A stretch of DNA of 64,000 nucleotides from Paenibacillus sabuli (GCF_014705605.1 NZ_JACXIZ010000011.1:239681-303680), one strand, 5' to 3'. Shown: positions 36,256 through 45,736, counted from the first letter of the stretch. Notes: generated from the letters alone by a model not told the origin. Translations and numbers: made by a program.

Positions 36256-38097
36256 ATGTGCGGAATTACCGGATGGATCGACTGGACCTCCGACCTCACC
36301 ATGCAGAGCGCCACGCTGGAGCAGATGACCGAGACGCTTGCGCCGCGCGGGCCGGACGCCTCCGGCACCTGGATCACGACGCACTGCGCGCTCGGTCATC
36401 GCCGCCTGAGCGTCATCGACCCGGAGCATGGCGCGCAGCCGATGGTACGGATGCGCGGCGAGCAACCCTATATCATCGTCTACAATGGCGAGCTGTACAA
36501 TGCGCCCGAGCTGAGACGCGAGCTGGAAAGCCGTGGGACGCGGTTCACGACGAGCTGCGACACCGAAGTGCTGCTGCAAGCTTATATGGAGTGGGGCATG
36601 GATTGCTTGGATCGGCTCAACGGCATCTTTGCCTTCGCGGTGTGGGATAATGTGCGGGAGCAACTGTTTTTGGCACGGGACCGGCTCGGGGTCAAGCCGC
36701 TTTTTTATAGCACGGTCGGGGGCAAATTCCTGTTCGGCTCCGAGCCGAAAGCACTGCTGGCCCATCCCGATTGCCCGCCTGAGATCGGGGCCGAGGGATT
36801 GGCTGAGCTGTTCGTAATCGGTCCGGCGCGCACGCCGGGCCAAGGGGTATACAAGCAAATTGCGGAGCTGCGGCCGGGCCGCTGCATGATGGTCGACCGC
36901 AACGGGGCGCGCGTTCGGACCTACTGGCAGCTGGAGAGCCGCCCGCATCCCGACGACGTGGAGCAGACGGCGAAGCGGGTCGGCGAACTCCTCGCCGATA
37001 CAGTCGAGCGCCAGCTCGTCTCCGACGTGCCCGTGTGCACGCTGCTCTCCGGCGGACTTGACTCCAGTGCGCTGACAACGCTGGCGGTACGCTACTATTC
37101 CCGCACCGGCCAGGGCGCCGTGCATACGTATTCGGTCGACTATGCCGACAACGACAAGCATTTTCGTTCCAATGCCTTCCAGCCCAATGCCGACGCGGTA
37201 TGGATCAAGCGCATGCACCAGCACCTGGGCACGGTTCACCACCCCGTCGAATTCGACACGCCTGAGCTCGTCGACTCGCTCAGCGCGGCTGTCGCCGCCC
37301 GCGATCTGCCAGGCATGGCCGACATCGACGGATCGCTTTATCTGTTTTGCCGCGAAATTAAAAAAGGCGCCACCGTCGCCGTTTCCGGCGAGGCCGCGGA
37401 CGAACTATTCGGCGGCTATCCGTGGTTCCATCGCGAAGAAGCGCTCAATGCCGACACGTTCCCGTGGGCTCTGGCTTCGCCGATGCGCGCCGAGCTGCTC
37501 TCACCCGATCTGGCCTCGTGGGTGAAGCCGCTTGATTACATCGGGGACCGCTATACGGACGCTGTCAAGGAAGTTCCGCACCTGGACGGCGAGACGCCGC
37601 AGCAACGACGCATGCGAATCATGTCCTATCTCAACATCACGCGCTTCATGCCGACCTTGCTCGATCGCAAGGACCGGATGAGCATGGCGGTCGGTCTTGA
37701 GGTACGCGTGCCGTTCTGCGATCATCGGCTGGTGGAATATGTATGGAATATACCCTGGGCGATCAAGACCGCCGGCGATCGCGAGAAGGGAATCCTGCGC
37801 AAGGCGCTGCGCGGCGTGCTGCCCAGCGACGTGCTGACGCGCAAAAAAAGCCCTTACCCGAAGACGCATAACCCGAACTACCTCGGCGCCGTACGAGGCC
37901 GACTCCAGGAGGTGCTGGACAATCCGGCCTCGCCGCTGCTGCCGCTCGTCAACGTCGCGAAGATCCGCGAGCTGCTGCAGGCCGATCAGTCCTCGCCGCT
38001 GCCATGGTTCGGCCAGCTCATGTCCGGGCCGCAGCTGTTCGCGTACCTGCTGCAGATGAACGAATGGCTCGGCACACACCGCGTCTACGTCCGCTGA
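36256..38097 (+). CDS. asnO: Glutamine-hydrolysing asparagine synthetase, AsnO type
   Basis: Makes asparagine from aspartate with glutamine as the nitrogen source. Starts MCGITGW, so Cys2 is the nucleophile of the glutaminase domain (residues 2-210; RGPD and YNGELYN present). The synthetase domain has the P-loop LLSGGLDSSAL near residue 260 and SGEAADELFGGYPW near 375. Length 613, and segments such as HTYSVDYADNDKHF and ALLAHPD resemble B. subtilis AsnO (614 residues) rather than AsnB. ATG 36256 follows GAGAGGA by ten bases. Confidence 0.88.
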   Translation: MCGITGWIDWTSDLTMQSATLEQMTETLAPRGPDASGTWITTHCALGHRRLSVIDPEHGAQPMVRMRGEQPYIIVYNGELYNAPELRRELESRGTRFTTSCDTEVLLQAYMEWGMDCLDRLNGIFAFAVWDNVREQLFLARDRLGVKPLFYSTVGGKFLFGSEPKALLAHPDCPPEIGAEGLAELFVIGPARTPGQGVYKQIAELRPGRCMMVDRNGARVRTYWQLESRPHPDDVEQTAKRVGELLADTVERQLVSDVPVCTLLSGGLDSSALTTLAVRYYSRTGQGAVHTYSVDYADNDKHFRSNAFQPNADAVWIKRMHQHLGTVHHPVEFDTPELVDSLSAAVAARDLPGMADIDGSLYLFCREIKKGATVAVSGEAADELFGGYPWFHREEALNADTFPWALASPMRAELLSPDLASWVKPLDYIGDRYTDAVKEVPHLDGETPQQRRMRIMSYLNITRFMPTLLDRKDRMSMAVGLEVRVPFCDHRLVEYVWNIPWAIKTAGDREKGILRKALRGVLPSDVLTRKKSPYPKTHNPNYLGAVRGRLQEVLDNPASPLLPLVNVAKIRELLQADQSSPLPWFGQLMSGPQLFAYLLQMNEWLGTHRVYVR

Positions 38098-38229
38098 GGC
38101 GGCGGTGTGGCTGCCGGTGTGGCTGCCGCCCTCGCGCAGGCTCGTCGTGCCAAGCGCCTGACGAGCGGCAGGCCAAGGGCAAGTCTCTCTGTTCGCAAGC
38201 ACCCGGGAGTGCCCGCTGCGGCCCGCCTG

Positions 38230-38895
38230 TCAGTCACGCAGCAGCGGCAGCAGACGCCCGAGCGCCGCGCCGCGGTGGCTGATCGCCTGCTTTTGCGGCT
38301 TGGTCAGCTGCGCCATCGTGCAGCCCAGCTGCGGCACCCAGAACAGCGGATCGTAGCCGAAGCCGCCGTCGCCCAGCGGGCGGTCGAGGATGACGCCGGG
38401 CGCCGCGCCCTCGACTGCCGTCACCTTGCCGCTAGCCGGATCGTACAGCGCGAGCGCGCATACGAAGCGGGCCCGGCTGAGCGCGCGCACCCCGTCCGGA
38501 AGAGCGTAACCGCCGGCAGCCGCATAGGCGGCTGCCTCTTCGTGCGACTGCGTTCCCTCCGCCAGCGTCGCCAGCAGCTTGGCGTTGTTCGCACTGTCGC
38601 CGGCTCCCTCGCCGGCATAGCGTGCCGAGTAGACGCCCGGAGCGCCGCCGAGCGCATCGACGCATAGCCCCGAATCGTCCGCCAGCGCCGGGACGCCGAG
38701 CGCTCGCGCCACCGCTTGCGCCTTGAGCAGCGCGTTGGCGGCGAAGGTATCGCCCGTCTCTTCCGCGGGCTCCAGGCCAGGGTAGTCGATCAGACTGCGC
38801 ACGCCGATGCCGAGCTCGCCGAAGGCATGGGCGAACTCGGCGACCTTGCCCCGGTTGCCGGTCGCGATGACAATCACGTCCGCCGGCCGGCTCAT
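38230..38895 (-). CDS. rdgB: Non-canonical purine NTP pyrophosphatase (RdgB/HAM1)
   Basis: Removes ITP, dITP and XTP from the nucleotide pool. Landmarks: [13 protein letters not shown] at the N terminus, [26 protein letters not shown] near 70, and the C-terminal [11 protein letters not shown] and ISHRGAAL. Length 221; relatives are about 195-205, the excess being an alanine-rich insert near residue 125. The ATG overlaps the rph TGA by four bases. rph-rdgB order matches B. subtilis rph-ysnA. Confidence 0.95.
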   Translation of the reverse strand: MSRPADVIVIATGNRGKVAEFAHAFGELGIGVRSLIDYPGLEPAEETGDTFAANALLKAQAVARALGVPALADDSGLCVDALGGAPGVYSARYAGEGAGDSANNAKLLATLAEGTQSHEEAAAYAAAGGYALPDGVRALSRARFVCALALYDPASGKVTAVEGAAPGVILDRPLGDGGFGYDPLFWVPQLGCTMAQLTKPQKQAISHRGAALGRLLPLLRD

Positions 38896-39638
38896 GCCCG
38901 CTGCGCTCCGATCCGGGTCCCCGCCGCGCCGAGCGCTTCCTTCTGCGCTTCGATCAGCGCCGCGATGCCGCCTTCCGCATGCTCCAGCAGGCTGCCGAGC
39001 TCCGCCCGGCTGAACGGCGCGTCCTCGCCGGTGCCCTGCACCTCGACGAATTTCCCCGACCCGGTCATGACGACGTTCATGTCGACCTTGGCCTTGGAAT
39101 CTTCCTCGTAGTTCAGATCGAGCAGCACGTCGCCCTGCAGGACGCCGACGCTGACCGAGGCGAGATAATCGGTAATCGGATAGCGGGCAAATTTGACGTT
39201 GCGGCTAAGCTTATGTACGGCTAACGCCATCGCCACGAAGGCGCCGGTGATCGAGGTCGTGCGCGTGCCGCCGTCGGCCTGGATGACGTCGCAATCGATC
39301 ATGATCGTGCGCTCGCCGAGCGCCTGCAGATCGACGACAGAGCGCAGCGCGCGCCCGATGAGGCGCTGAATTTCCATCGTGCGGCCGGTCAGCTTGCCGC
39401 GCACCGACTCGCGCGGATTGCGCGAATGCGTGGCGCGCGGCAGCATCGCATACTCGGCGTTGATCCAGCCCTTGCCCTGCCCCTTCAAGAAGGGCGGGAC
39501 GCGCTCGTCGACGGTGGCGGTGCAGATCACCCTCGTATCGCCCATCTCGATCCATACGGACCCTTCCGCGTATTTATTCGTATCCAGCGTCATCTTGACG
39601 GGTCTGAGCTGGTTGGACAGTCTTCCTTCGGTTCGCAT
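38892..39638 (-). CDS. rph: Ribonuclease PH
   Basis: Phosphate-dependent 3'-5' exonuclease trimming tRNA 3' ends. N terminus [24 protein letters not shown]; phosphate-binding and active-site regions [19 protein letters not shown] and [19 protein letters not shown]. Length 248, standard. ATG 39638 follows GGGAGG. Gene order gerM-rph-rdgB is that of B. subtilis. Confidence 0.97.
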   Translation of the reverse strand: MRTEGRLSNQLRPVKMTLDTNKYAEGSVWIEMGDTRVICTATVDERVPPFLKGQGKGWINAEYAMLPRATHSRNPRESVRGKLTGRTMEIQRLIGRALRSVVDLQALGERTIMIDCDVIQADGGTRTTSITGAFVAMALAVHKLSRNVKFARYPITDYLASVSVGVLQGDVLLDLNYEEDSKAKVDMNVVMTGSGKFVEVQGTGEDAPFSRAELGSLLEHAEGGIAALIEAQKEALGAAGTRIGAQRA

Positions 39639-39666
39639 TGCGTTGATGGCCTCCCATTAAGCATGA

Positions 39667-39714
39667 ATTTTTGCAAGTGGTCCCCATTATTCTACCAGAG
39701 TCCCTTGCAAAAAT
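39667..39714. repeat. Inverted repeat in the gerM-rph gap
   Basis: Arms ATTTTTGCAAG and CTTGCAAAAAT (11 bp) separated by 26 bases that contain a further TGGT/ACCA pairing. The A/T ends give a U-rich tail on both strands, so a weak bidirectional terminator or attenuator after gerM is likely. Confidence 0.55.
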
Positions 39715-39748
39715 CACGCCGCGTCCACGCGCGCCGGGACGGGAGGGA

Positions 39749-40804
39749 TTACGACTTGAGCGCGTTGATCGCCTCGGGACGGGCGACCGGCTCGCTGTAG
39801 GAGCGCTGATTCGTATCCAGGACGTCCGATTGGCCGTTGATCTGGATCATGACCTGCTCCGCGCCCGTCATATCCGACACCGAGAGGATGACCGACTGCA
39901 GCATCTCCGCCGGCATCGGCTGCTGCGGCGAATACGCGTCGTCCTGGAGATTGACTGTCGCGACGCCGTTCTCCAGCGTCACCTCCGCGACCTCGACATC
40001 CGGCGTCATCACGCCGCTGAGCGGGGTGAGCGGGGCCGGCCCGGCGACCAGCTGCTCCAGAGCCGCGCGCGCCGCGTCGTCCGCGCGCTCGACCAGCCGA
40101 GTTACCGGCACATAGTACTGCTCATCCAGCGGCGACACCGCCGAGAAGTACAGCGTGACCGGCATCGAGCGGCTGACGTCCACGCCGAGCGACCGTTCGA
40201 GGTTGATGCCGACGGCGCGCGACAACGGCTCCTCGAGCGGGAAGCCGTCTACCGGCATCTCCGTCAGCTGCACGCCCTCGCTCCACAGCTCGACACCTTC
40301 AATTCCGGGGAATCCGGTCAAGGTCCAGGTGAGCGATTCGACGATGCGGCGCTCGTCCTGCACATTGTAGCCGGTAAAGAGCGCCGACAGATCGACAATC
40401 GCCAGCTCGCGCTCGGGATCGACCGTCACGCTGTTCACCTCCGTGCCGGTCGGCAGCACCGCCTCGAAGCCGTCGGGCAGCTGCGAGGTATAATCGGAGT
40501 CGCGGACGAGCATTTCCAGCGCCGTTTGCTCGAGACTTGCGCCCTGCTCCTTCGGCGCCAGCAGCGTGACCGGCGCGATATAGCCGTTGCGGTCGCTCAG
40601 ATAGAGCGTCACCTGCGCCGCATTGTCCGGCACGGCTACCGTCTCCTGGTCGAGCTCGCCGCCGATCCCCGGCGGCTGCGCCCTCGGCGGATCGATCTGC
40701 TGCGACGTCTGCTGCCCGAATACGCCGCACCCTGTCGCAGCCGTCAGTGTTGCTGCCATCATTGCGGCGATCGCCGCCTTGCGAACCCGTGCTGCATGGA
40801 TCAT
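39749..40804 (-). CDS. gerM: GerM-like spore germination and cortex lipoprotein
   Basis: Sporulation protein that joins mother cell and forespore assemblies in B. subtilis. Signal peptide with lipobox TLTAATGCGVF, then two GerMN domains: about residues 60-190 (VTLYLSDRNGYIAPVTLLAP, LPDGFEAVLPTGTEVNSVTV) and 200-330 (VTLYFSAVSPLDEQYYVPVT, GVMTPDVEVAEVTL). Length 351, close to the family. ATG 40804 follows GGGAGG. Position before rph supports the name. Confidence 0.92.
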   Translation of the reverse strand: MIHAARVRKAAIAAMMAATLTAATGCGVFGQQTSQQIDPPRAQPPGIGGELDQETVAVPDNAAQVTLYLSDRNGYIAPVTLLAPKEQGASLEQTALEMLVRDSDYTSQLPDGFEAVLPTGTEVNSVTVDPERELAIVDLSALFTGYNVQDERRIVESLTWTLTGFPGIEGVELWSEGVQLTEMPVDGFPLEEPLSRAVGINLERSLGVDVSRSMPVTLYFSAVSPLDEQYYVPVTRLVERADDAARAALEQLVAGPAPLTPLSGVMTPDVEVAEVTLENGVATVNLQDDAYSPQQPMPAEMLQSVILSVSDMTGAEQVMIQINGQSDVLDTNQRSYSEPVARPEAINALKS

Positions 40805-40835
40805 GTCATGTACCTCCCTGTCGAATCGTACCCAT

Positions 40836-40864
40836 TTGGTACAGCTTCGGTTTTGTAGTACTAT
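40836..40864 (+). promoter_or_regulatory. Candidate promoter of the first YutG/LtrC gene
   Basis: TTGGTA (40836-40841), 17 bases, TACTAT (40859-40864). Sits in the divergent gap with gerM. Confidence 0.45.
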
Positions 40865-40936
40865 GTATACGAGCCCGTCCGTAATTTAGACCAGGATTTG
40901 TCCGACTATCTACGAAGCAGGAGAGGTGCATATTCC

Positions 40937-41476
40937 ATGTCCAACCCGAGTGCGTACAGTCTCAACAGTCAGAAGGTCGCTCAAGCGACCGAGCAATGGC
41001 TTCAGCAGCGGGGCGTGACCAAGCGCGAGATCGCGCATCTGGCGCTGTTCCTGCAGAAGGATTACTTCCCGGAGCTCACCATCGAGGAATGCGAGGAGAA
41101 CGTCGACGCCGTCCTCTCCAAGCGCGAGGTGCAAAATGCAGTGCTGACCGGCATCCAGCTCGATATCCTGGCGGAAGAAGGCAAGCTGCTGCCGCCGCTG
41201 CAGGATATGATCAAGCACGACGAAGGCCTTTACGGCTGCGACGAGATACTGGCCTTGTCCATCGTCAACGTATACGGCAGCATCGGGCTGACCAACTTCG
41301 GCTATGTCGACAAGCTCAAGCCCGGTATTCTGAAAAAGCTTAATGAAAAAGCGGACAAACCGATCCATACCTTCCTCGACGACATCGTCGGCGCCATCGC
41401 CGCGTCGGCGAGCAGCCGCATCGCGCACCGCAAGCAGGCCGAGCGGGAAGGCGTGACCGATCCGCCGCTGGACTAG
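40937..41476 (+). CDS. Phosphatidylglycerophosphatase A-family protein (YutG/LtrC type), copy 1
   Basis: 179-residue protein of the PgpA fold. Typical segments: WLQQRGVTKREIAHLALFLQ, VDAVLSKREVQNAVLTGIQLD, LSIVNVYGSIGLTNFGYVDK and FLDDIVGAIAASASSRIAHR. The acidic FLDD motif is the likely catalytic or metal site. The Listeria homologue LtrC is needed for growth at low temperature. ATG 40937 follows GGAGAGG by ten bases. A paralogue lies at 62993-63493 and shares these motifs. Confidence 0.88.
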   Translation: MSNPSAYSLNSQKVAQATEQWLQQRGVTKREIAHLALFLQKDYFPELTIEECEENVDAVLSKREVQNAVLTGIQLDILAEEGKLLPPLQDMIKHDEGLYGCDEILALSIVNVYGSIGLTNFGYVDKLKPGILKKLNEKADKPIHTFLDDIVGAIAASASSRIAHRKQAEREGVTDPPLD

Positions 41477-41582
41477 CATTCCGGCACATCAGGCCGCTAA
41501 TTCGACCGCTGCTCAGACCGGTACATTTCTGGCCCCTTATCCCCACTAAGCGGCTCCCACGTCCGTTAGAGCAGGCTGCACT

Positions 41583-41649
41583 GTGCTCGCAGTGTGAACA
41601 GTTGCGCTCACAGTGTGAACCTGCAGCAAGCTGCGCTTGCAGCGTAAAT
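41583..41649 (+). repeat. Three imperfect 17-base direct repeats
   Basis: Units GTGCTCGCAGTGTGAAC (41583-41599), GCGCTCACAGTGTGAAC (41604-41620) and GCGCTTGCAGCGTAAAT (41633-41649). Spacing of starts is 21 and 29 bases. Similarity falls along the array. Confidence 0.6.
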
Positions 41650-41730
41650 CTGCCAACCATAGGGATGGCCGCATAAAGCCGCCGATCAGAGCTTCCGCAA
41701 CGGAAAGCCCGTAATCAGGCAGCCTCCGGA

Positions 41731-41758
41731 GGGAAGCTGACAGCGGGAAGCTGACAGC
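41731..41758 (+). repeat. Perfect tandem duplication of 14 bases
   Basis: GGGAAGCTGACAGC occurs twice without a gap (41731-41744 and 41745-41758), as expected from replication slippage. Confidence 0.85.
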
Positions 41759-41902
41759 CGGACTGGCCGAATGATCGTCCGAGACCGTCGTCCTGCCGCC
41801 GCGGCCCCCCCGCGCGCCGGGAGCTCAGCTCTCCCCTTCGAACCGTTGCCCCGATTTTCGAAGTCCCAGAGCCTTAGCGGGCCAGCGAGCAACTAGACGC
41901 GC

Positions 41903-42901
41903 TCAGACGCCGACGTAGCGCAGCACCCCGTCGTCGCCTCGTCTGAGCACGGCTCGACCGTCATAGACGAGACGCTGCAAGTGGGCCAGCGTCTCGGCCA
42001 TCGCGAACCGCAAGTTGTGCGCGCTGTCTGTCGCCCGTTCACCGAATAGACGCATACACAGCGCATAGCCCGTCGCCGGTGTCGTCAGCCACTGCGCGAG
42101 CCGGTCCAGACGGCGGCGATGATGCGCCTGCAGCTCGAGGATGCGAGTCGCAAAGTCCGGAAACGGGTCGCGATGTCCCGGGAAGGCCATGGCGACGGGG
42201 TATTGCAGCAGCCGCTCCAGACTCGCCAGGAACGCCTGCAGCGGATCGTCCGGCTCGCCAGGCACAAGGCTGATATTCGGCGTAATCTGGGGCAGCACCT
42301 GATCGCCGCACAGCATGCGCCGGCCCTGGGGCTCGTACAGGCACAGATGGCCGTCGGCATGACCGGGCGTATCGATCGCCTGCCAGAGGAGGCCGCCGAT
42401 CAGCAGCTCCTCGCCGGCCTCGACATACGTGACCTGCGGCTGCGGCTCGACGAGCGGCAAGAAGCTCGCCAGATGCCGTTCAATCGCGGCCAGCTCCTCT
42501 TCCGGCATGCCGTGCAAGCCGAACAGCGCCCGCAGCTCCGCCGCAAATCCGCTGTCCGAACGCCACAGCCGCCGGGCATAGCGATGGGCGCGGCGCGACA
42601 TCCTTACCGGCGCCCCGCAGCGCTGCTGGAACCAGCCTGCCAGGCCGTAGTGATCGGGATGCTGATGCGTCAGCACGATCTGCCGGATCGCGCCATAGCC
42701 GATGCCGTGCCTGGCCAGCAGCGCCTCCCACTCCCGCTCCGCCTGCTCCGTGTGCAGGCCCGGGTCGACCAAGGTATAGCTGCCTGCATACGGAATCAGA
42801 TAGCTGTTCACCCAGCGCAGCGTCATCGGCAGCGGCACCTTGACCTGCAGCCAGCCGCTGCCCAGTTCGATCGCCTCCATCGTCTGCGCGTGCCGCGTCA
42901 T
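41903..42901 (-). CDS. Metallo-beta-lactamase-fold hydrolase
   Basis: 332 residues with the metal motif THQHPDHYGL near residue 80 (HxHxDH), PGHADGHLCLY near 180 and FPGHRDPF near 240 supplying further metal ligands. The fold covers glyoxalase II-like hydrolases, and the C-terminal helical part resembles those in broad MBL proteins. The substrate cannot be told. The ATG overlaps the stop of the upstream methyltransferase by four bases, so the two are coupled. Confidence 0.88.
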   Translation of the reverse strand: MTRHAQTMEAIELGSGWLQVKVPLPMTLRWVNSYLIPYAGSYTLVDPGLHTEQAEREWEALLARHGIGYGAIRQIVLTHQHPDHYGLAGWFQQRCGAPVRMSRRAHRYARRLWRSDSGFAAELRALFGLHGMPEEELAAIERHLASFLPLVEPQPQVTYVEAGEELLIGGLLWQAIDTPGHADGHLCLYEPQGRRMLCGDQVLPQITPNISLVPGEPDDPLQAFLASLERLLQYPVAMAFPGHRDPFPDFATRILELQAHHRRRLDRLAQWLTTPATGYALCMRLFGERATDSAHNLRFAMAETLAHLQRLVYDGRAVLRRGDDGVLRYVGV

Positions 42902-43644
42902 CCGCGCACCGTGCCGATCAGGATCATTCTTCGCGAGGTAGCGGGATCGTAGACGCGCCCGTCATAATCGCCGCGCACCTCGTCTAGCACGAGCCCCGCC
43001 CCCGCCATGGCCTGCTCGAACCAGTCCAGATCATAGAGCCGCACCCGCTCCGAATAATGCCGGACAGGCGCGCCGGGCCGCTCGAGCGCAATCTCCTTCT
43101 TCACCCAGCCGTCCTCGATGCGGCGGTGCTCCCGAATCGTCCAGCCGGTCAGCGCGTCGACGCGCTCCGAATAGGGCACGAGCCGCGAAGCGACGTCGCC
43201 CGGATTCAAAAAATCGATCAGGCATCGTCCTTGCGGCCTTAGCACCCGTTTCAGCTCGCGCAGCACATGGGCATTGTCCGTCTCGGGCTCGAAATAACCG
43301 AAGGACGTAAAAAAATTGACTGTCGCCTCCATACTCGCCGCCGGCAAAGGCAGCGCGCGCATGTCGCCGCGCATCCATGCAACCGCTTTTTCTGAATCGT
43401 GCTTTCTGGCTTCGTTCAGCAGCTCCTCCGACAGATCCACCCCGGTGACGCGATAGCCTGCCGCAGCGAGCGCCAGCGCGTGCCGGCCCATCCCGCAGCC
43501 GACGTCCAGCACCGCCGCGCCGGCGCGCAGGCGCAGCCAGCTCGCCATCGCTTCGACCTCCTGCGCCGCCGCCTCCCAGTCCCGATGCCGATAAATGACC
43601 GGATAATCGCAGCCAAAGCTTTTTTCAAACCATTCCCCCACCAT
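42898..43644 (-). CDS. Class I SAM-dependent methyltransferase
   Basis: 248 residues; SAM-binding motif I VLDVGCGMGRHALALA near residue 45, motif II GVDLSEELL near 70, and a motif IV-like MRALPLPAASMEATVNFFTSFGYF region with an aromatic-rich loop. Such a loop suggests a small-molecule methyltransferase, but the target is unknown. ATG 43644 follows GGAGGGAATGT. Operon with the downstream MBL hydrolase. Confidence 0.88.
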   Translation of the reverse strand: MVGEWFEKSFGCDYPVIYRHRDWEAAAQEVEAMASWLRLRAGAAVLDVGCGMGRHALALAAAGYRVTGVDLSEELLNEARKHDSEKAVAWMRGDMRALPLPAASMEATVNFFTSFGYFEPETDNAHVLRELKRVLRPQGRCLIDFLNPGDVASRLVPYSERVDALTGWTIREHRRIEDGWVKKEIALERPGAPVRHYSERVRLYDLDWFEQAMAGAGLVLDEVRGDYDGRVYDPATSRRMILIGTVRG

Positions 43645-43672
43645 ACATTCCCTCCCGCCAAACTATAAAAAA

Positions 43673-43701
43673 AGTATAGGAGCTATCATTCAAAAATGCA
43701 A
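43673..43701 (-). promoter_or_regulatory. SigA-type promoter of the methyltransferase-hydrolase operon
   Basis: Minus strand TTGCAT (43696-43701), 17 bases, TATACT (43673-43678), about 30 bases before the start codon. Confidence 0.7.
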
Positions 43702-43748
43702 AAATGATTTTTAATTTCTTTTTTGTGATCGAAAAATTCAAATTAAAT

Positions 43749-43777
43749 TGTTAACCAATCAAAAAGAGCGTATAATG
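43749..43777 (+). promoter_or_regulatory. SigA-type promoter of nagB-nagA
   Basis: TTGTTA (43749-43754), 17 bases, TATAAT (43772-43777). No clear NagR or catabolite-repression site is seen in the AT-rich gap. Confidence 0.8.
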
Positions 43778-43815
43778 AAGAAAAGACCCGCAATGGGAAG
43801 GGAGAGCGACACGCA

Positions 43816-44577
43816 ATGAACATTCATATTTTTGATCATCAGCATGAGCTCGATCAAGCGGCTGCGTCGCTGATCATCGATACCGTCCGCGGTACAGCTC
43901 AGCCGGTGCTGGGGCTCGCTACCGGTTCGACGCCGACCGGCATCTACCAGGCGCTGCTGCACCAATTCAAGAGCGGAGCGGTATCCTTCAAGCACGCCAC
44001 GACCTTCAACCTGGACGAATATGTCGGCTTGCCGCCGGAGCACGACCAGAGCTATGCTTATTATATGAACACCCGCTTTTTTGACCATATCGACATCGCG
44101 CGCGAACAGGTCCATCTGCCCGACGGCATGGCCGACGATCTGGAAGCCGAATGCCGGCAGTACGACCGGATGCTCGCCGCTGCCCCGGTCGACCTTCAAC
44201 TGCTCGGCATCGGGCACAACGGCCATATCGGCTTCAACGAGCCTGCCCAGGCTTTGCGAAGCGGCACCCATGTCGTACAATTGCAAGAGGAGACCTTACA
44301 AGCCAACGCGCGTTTTTTTGAGCGGTCGGCGGATGTGCCGCAGCGCGCCATTACGATGGGTATCGGCTCGATCTTGCGCGCCAAGTCGATCCTGCTCGTC
44401 GTACGCGGCGCGGACAAGGCCGCCATCGTGCGAGAGGCGCTGACGGGGCCGATTACGACGTCCTGCCCCGCCTCGCTGCTGCAGACGCATGCCGCCGTGA
44501 CGGTGCTGCTCGATCGCGCAGCCGGAAAGGAGCTGCAAGACCATGACCTCTCATCCCCGTACCTGGCATATTCATAA
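43816..44577 (+). CDS. nagB: Glucosamine-6-phosphate deaminase
   Basis: Converts glucosamine-6-phosphate to fructose-6-phosphate and ammonia. Landmarks: LGLATGSTPTGIYQALL near residue 35, FNLDEYVGLPPEHDQSY near 65, and LLGIGHNGHIGFNEP near 130, which holds active-site residues. Length 253, close to the 240-260 of relatives. ATG 43816. It overlaps the next gene, nagA, by 35 bases. Confidence 0.95.
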   Translation: MNIHIFDHQHELDQAAASLIIDTVRGTAQPVLGLATGSTPTGIYQALLHQFKSGAVSFKHATTFNLDEYVGLPPEHDQSYAYYMNTRFFDHIDIAREQVHLPDGMADDLEAECRQYDRMLAAAPVDLQLLGIGHNGHIGFNEPAQALRSGTHVVQLQEETLQANARFFERSADVPQRAITMGIGSILRAKSILLVVRGADKAAIVREALTGPITTSCPASLLQTHAAVTVLLDRAAGKELQDHDLSSPYLAYS

Positions 44578-45736
44578 CCTGAACCTTGTCGCAGAAGAAT
44601 GCATCATCTCGCTCGGCGCGCTGACTGTCCAAGACGGCGTCATCGCCGCCATTCACGAGCACGTCGGCACGCCGGAGGTTGCCGCCTTCGCCGACGCAGC
44701 CGACGTCGTCATCGACGGCGAGGGCGGCTATCTGCTGCCCGGCTTCATCGATATGCATGTGCACGGCGGCCACGGCGCCGACTTCATGGATGCGACGCCC
44801 CAAGCGTACGACACCATCACCCGCTATCATGCCGGACACGGCACGACCGGCATGCTGGCGACGACGATGACGGCCCCGCAAGCGGACATCGAAGCCGTCC
44901 TGGACTGCGCCGCCCGTTACCGCGAGGCGGAGATGCCTTACGCGCAGCTGCTGGGCGTCCATCTCGAAGGACCGTTCATCAGTCCGCGCTGGCCCGGCGC
45001 CCAGAATCCGGCCCATATCTCGCCGCCCCGGCCGCAATGGCTCGCACAATGGCAGCGGCAATGGCCGGACTTGATCCGTCAGGTGACGCTGGCACCGGAG
45101 GCCGAGGGCGCGCTGCCGTTCGTCGCCGCGCTGCACGAGGCGGGTATCATCGCCGCCGCCGGTCACACCGACGCCGACTACGACACGATCGTCGAGGCCG
45201 TCCGGCACGGGCTCAGCCAGGCGGTCCATACCTTCAACGCCATGACGCCGCTGCATCACCGGCAGCCCGGCACGGCCGGTGCCGTGTTGACGACCGATGC
45301 GATCTGCGCCGAGCTGATCGCGGACGGGCTGCACGTCCATCCGGCTGTGATCGCCCTGCTCGCCCGCGTCAAGCCGCCCGAGCAGCTCGTGCTGATCACC
45401 GATGCGATGTCGGCGGCCGGCCTCGGCGACGGCCAGTACGCGCTCGGCGGATTGGACGTCACCGTCCGCTCAGGCGAGGCTCGCCTGACTCAGGGCGGCA
45501 ACCTGGCCGGCAGCACGCTGACGATGATCGGTGCGATTCGCTACATGCATCGCGTCGTGGGCGTATCGCTGCCGGACGCGAGCCGGATGGCCAGCGGCAA
45601 CCCGGCGCGTCGCCTCGGCATCGACGGACATACGGGCAGCATCGCGGTCGGCAAGCGCGCCGACCTCGTCTGGGCGAGCCCCGAGCTTGAGGTGCGGCGG
45701 ACGTGGGTCGGCGGCCGGTCCGTCACGGAAGGCTGA
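44543..45736 (+). CDS. nagA: N-acetylglucosamine-6-phosphate deacetylase
   Basis: Supplies NagB with glucosamine-6-phosphate. Amidohydrolase fold: DMHVHGGHGADF near residue 70, metal Glu in GVHLEGPFISP near 140, His in AAAGHTDADY and VHTFNAMTPLHH, and the catalytic Asp in LITDAMSAAG near 290. Length 397. ATG 44543 follows AAGGAG by ten bases inside nagB. No phosphotransferase gene lies nearby, so the source of the sugar (uptake or wall recycling) is open. Confidence 0.95.
   Translation: MTSHPRTWHIHNLNLVAEECIISLGALTVQDGVIAAIHEHVGTPEVAAFADAADVVIDGEGGYLLPGFIDMHVHGGHGADFMDATPQAYDTITRYHAGHGTTGMLATTMTAPQADIEAVLDCAARYREAEMPYAQLLGVHLEGPFISPRWPGAQNPAHISPPRPQWLAQWQRQWPDLIRQVTLAPEAEGALPFVAALHEAGIIAAAGHTDADYDTIVEAVRHGLSQAVHTFNAMTPLHHRQPGTAGAVLTTDAICAELIADGLHVHPAVIALLARVKPPEQLVLITDAMSAAGLGDGQYALGGLDVTVRSGEARLTQGGNLAGSTLTMIGAIRYMHRVVGVSLPDASRMASGNPARRLGIDGHTGSIAVGKRADLVWASPELEVRRTWVGGRSVTEG

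Larger units (their letters stand above)
41477..41902. other. 426-base gap without a credible gene
   Basis: No reading frame here has a good binding site or protein-like composition. It holds two sets of short repeats (listed separately) and a GC-rich stretch near 41795-41830. No terminator with a T run is seen after either convergent neighbour. Confidence 0.6.

Noticed and set aside
41340..41892. Two short minus-strand frames in the repeat-bearing gap
   Set aside because: No binding sites, and they read through the short repeats; composition is not protein-like.
43645..43815. NagR or catabolite-repression operator before nagB
   Set aside because: The gap is AT-rich, but no palindrome close to known NagR sites or the cre consensus could be found.
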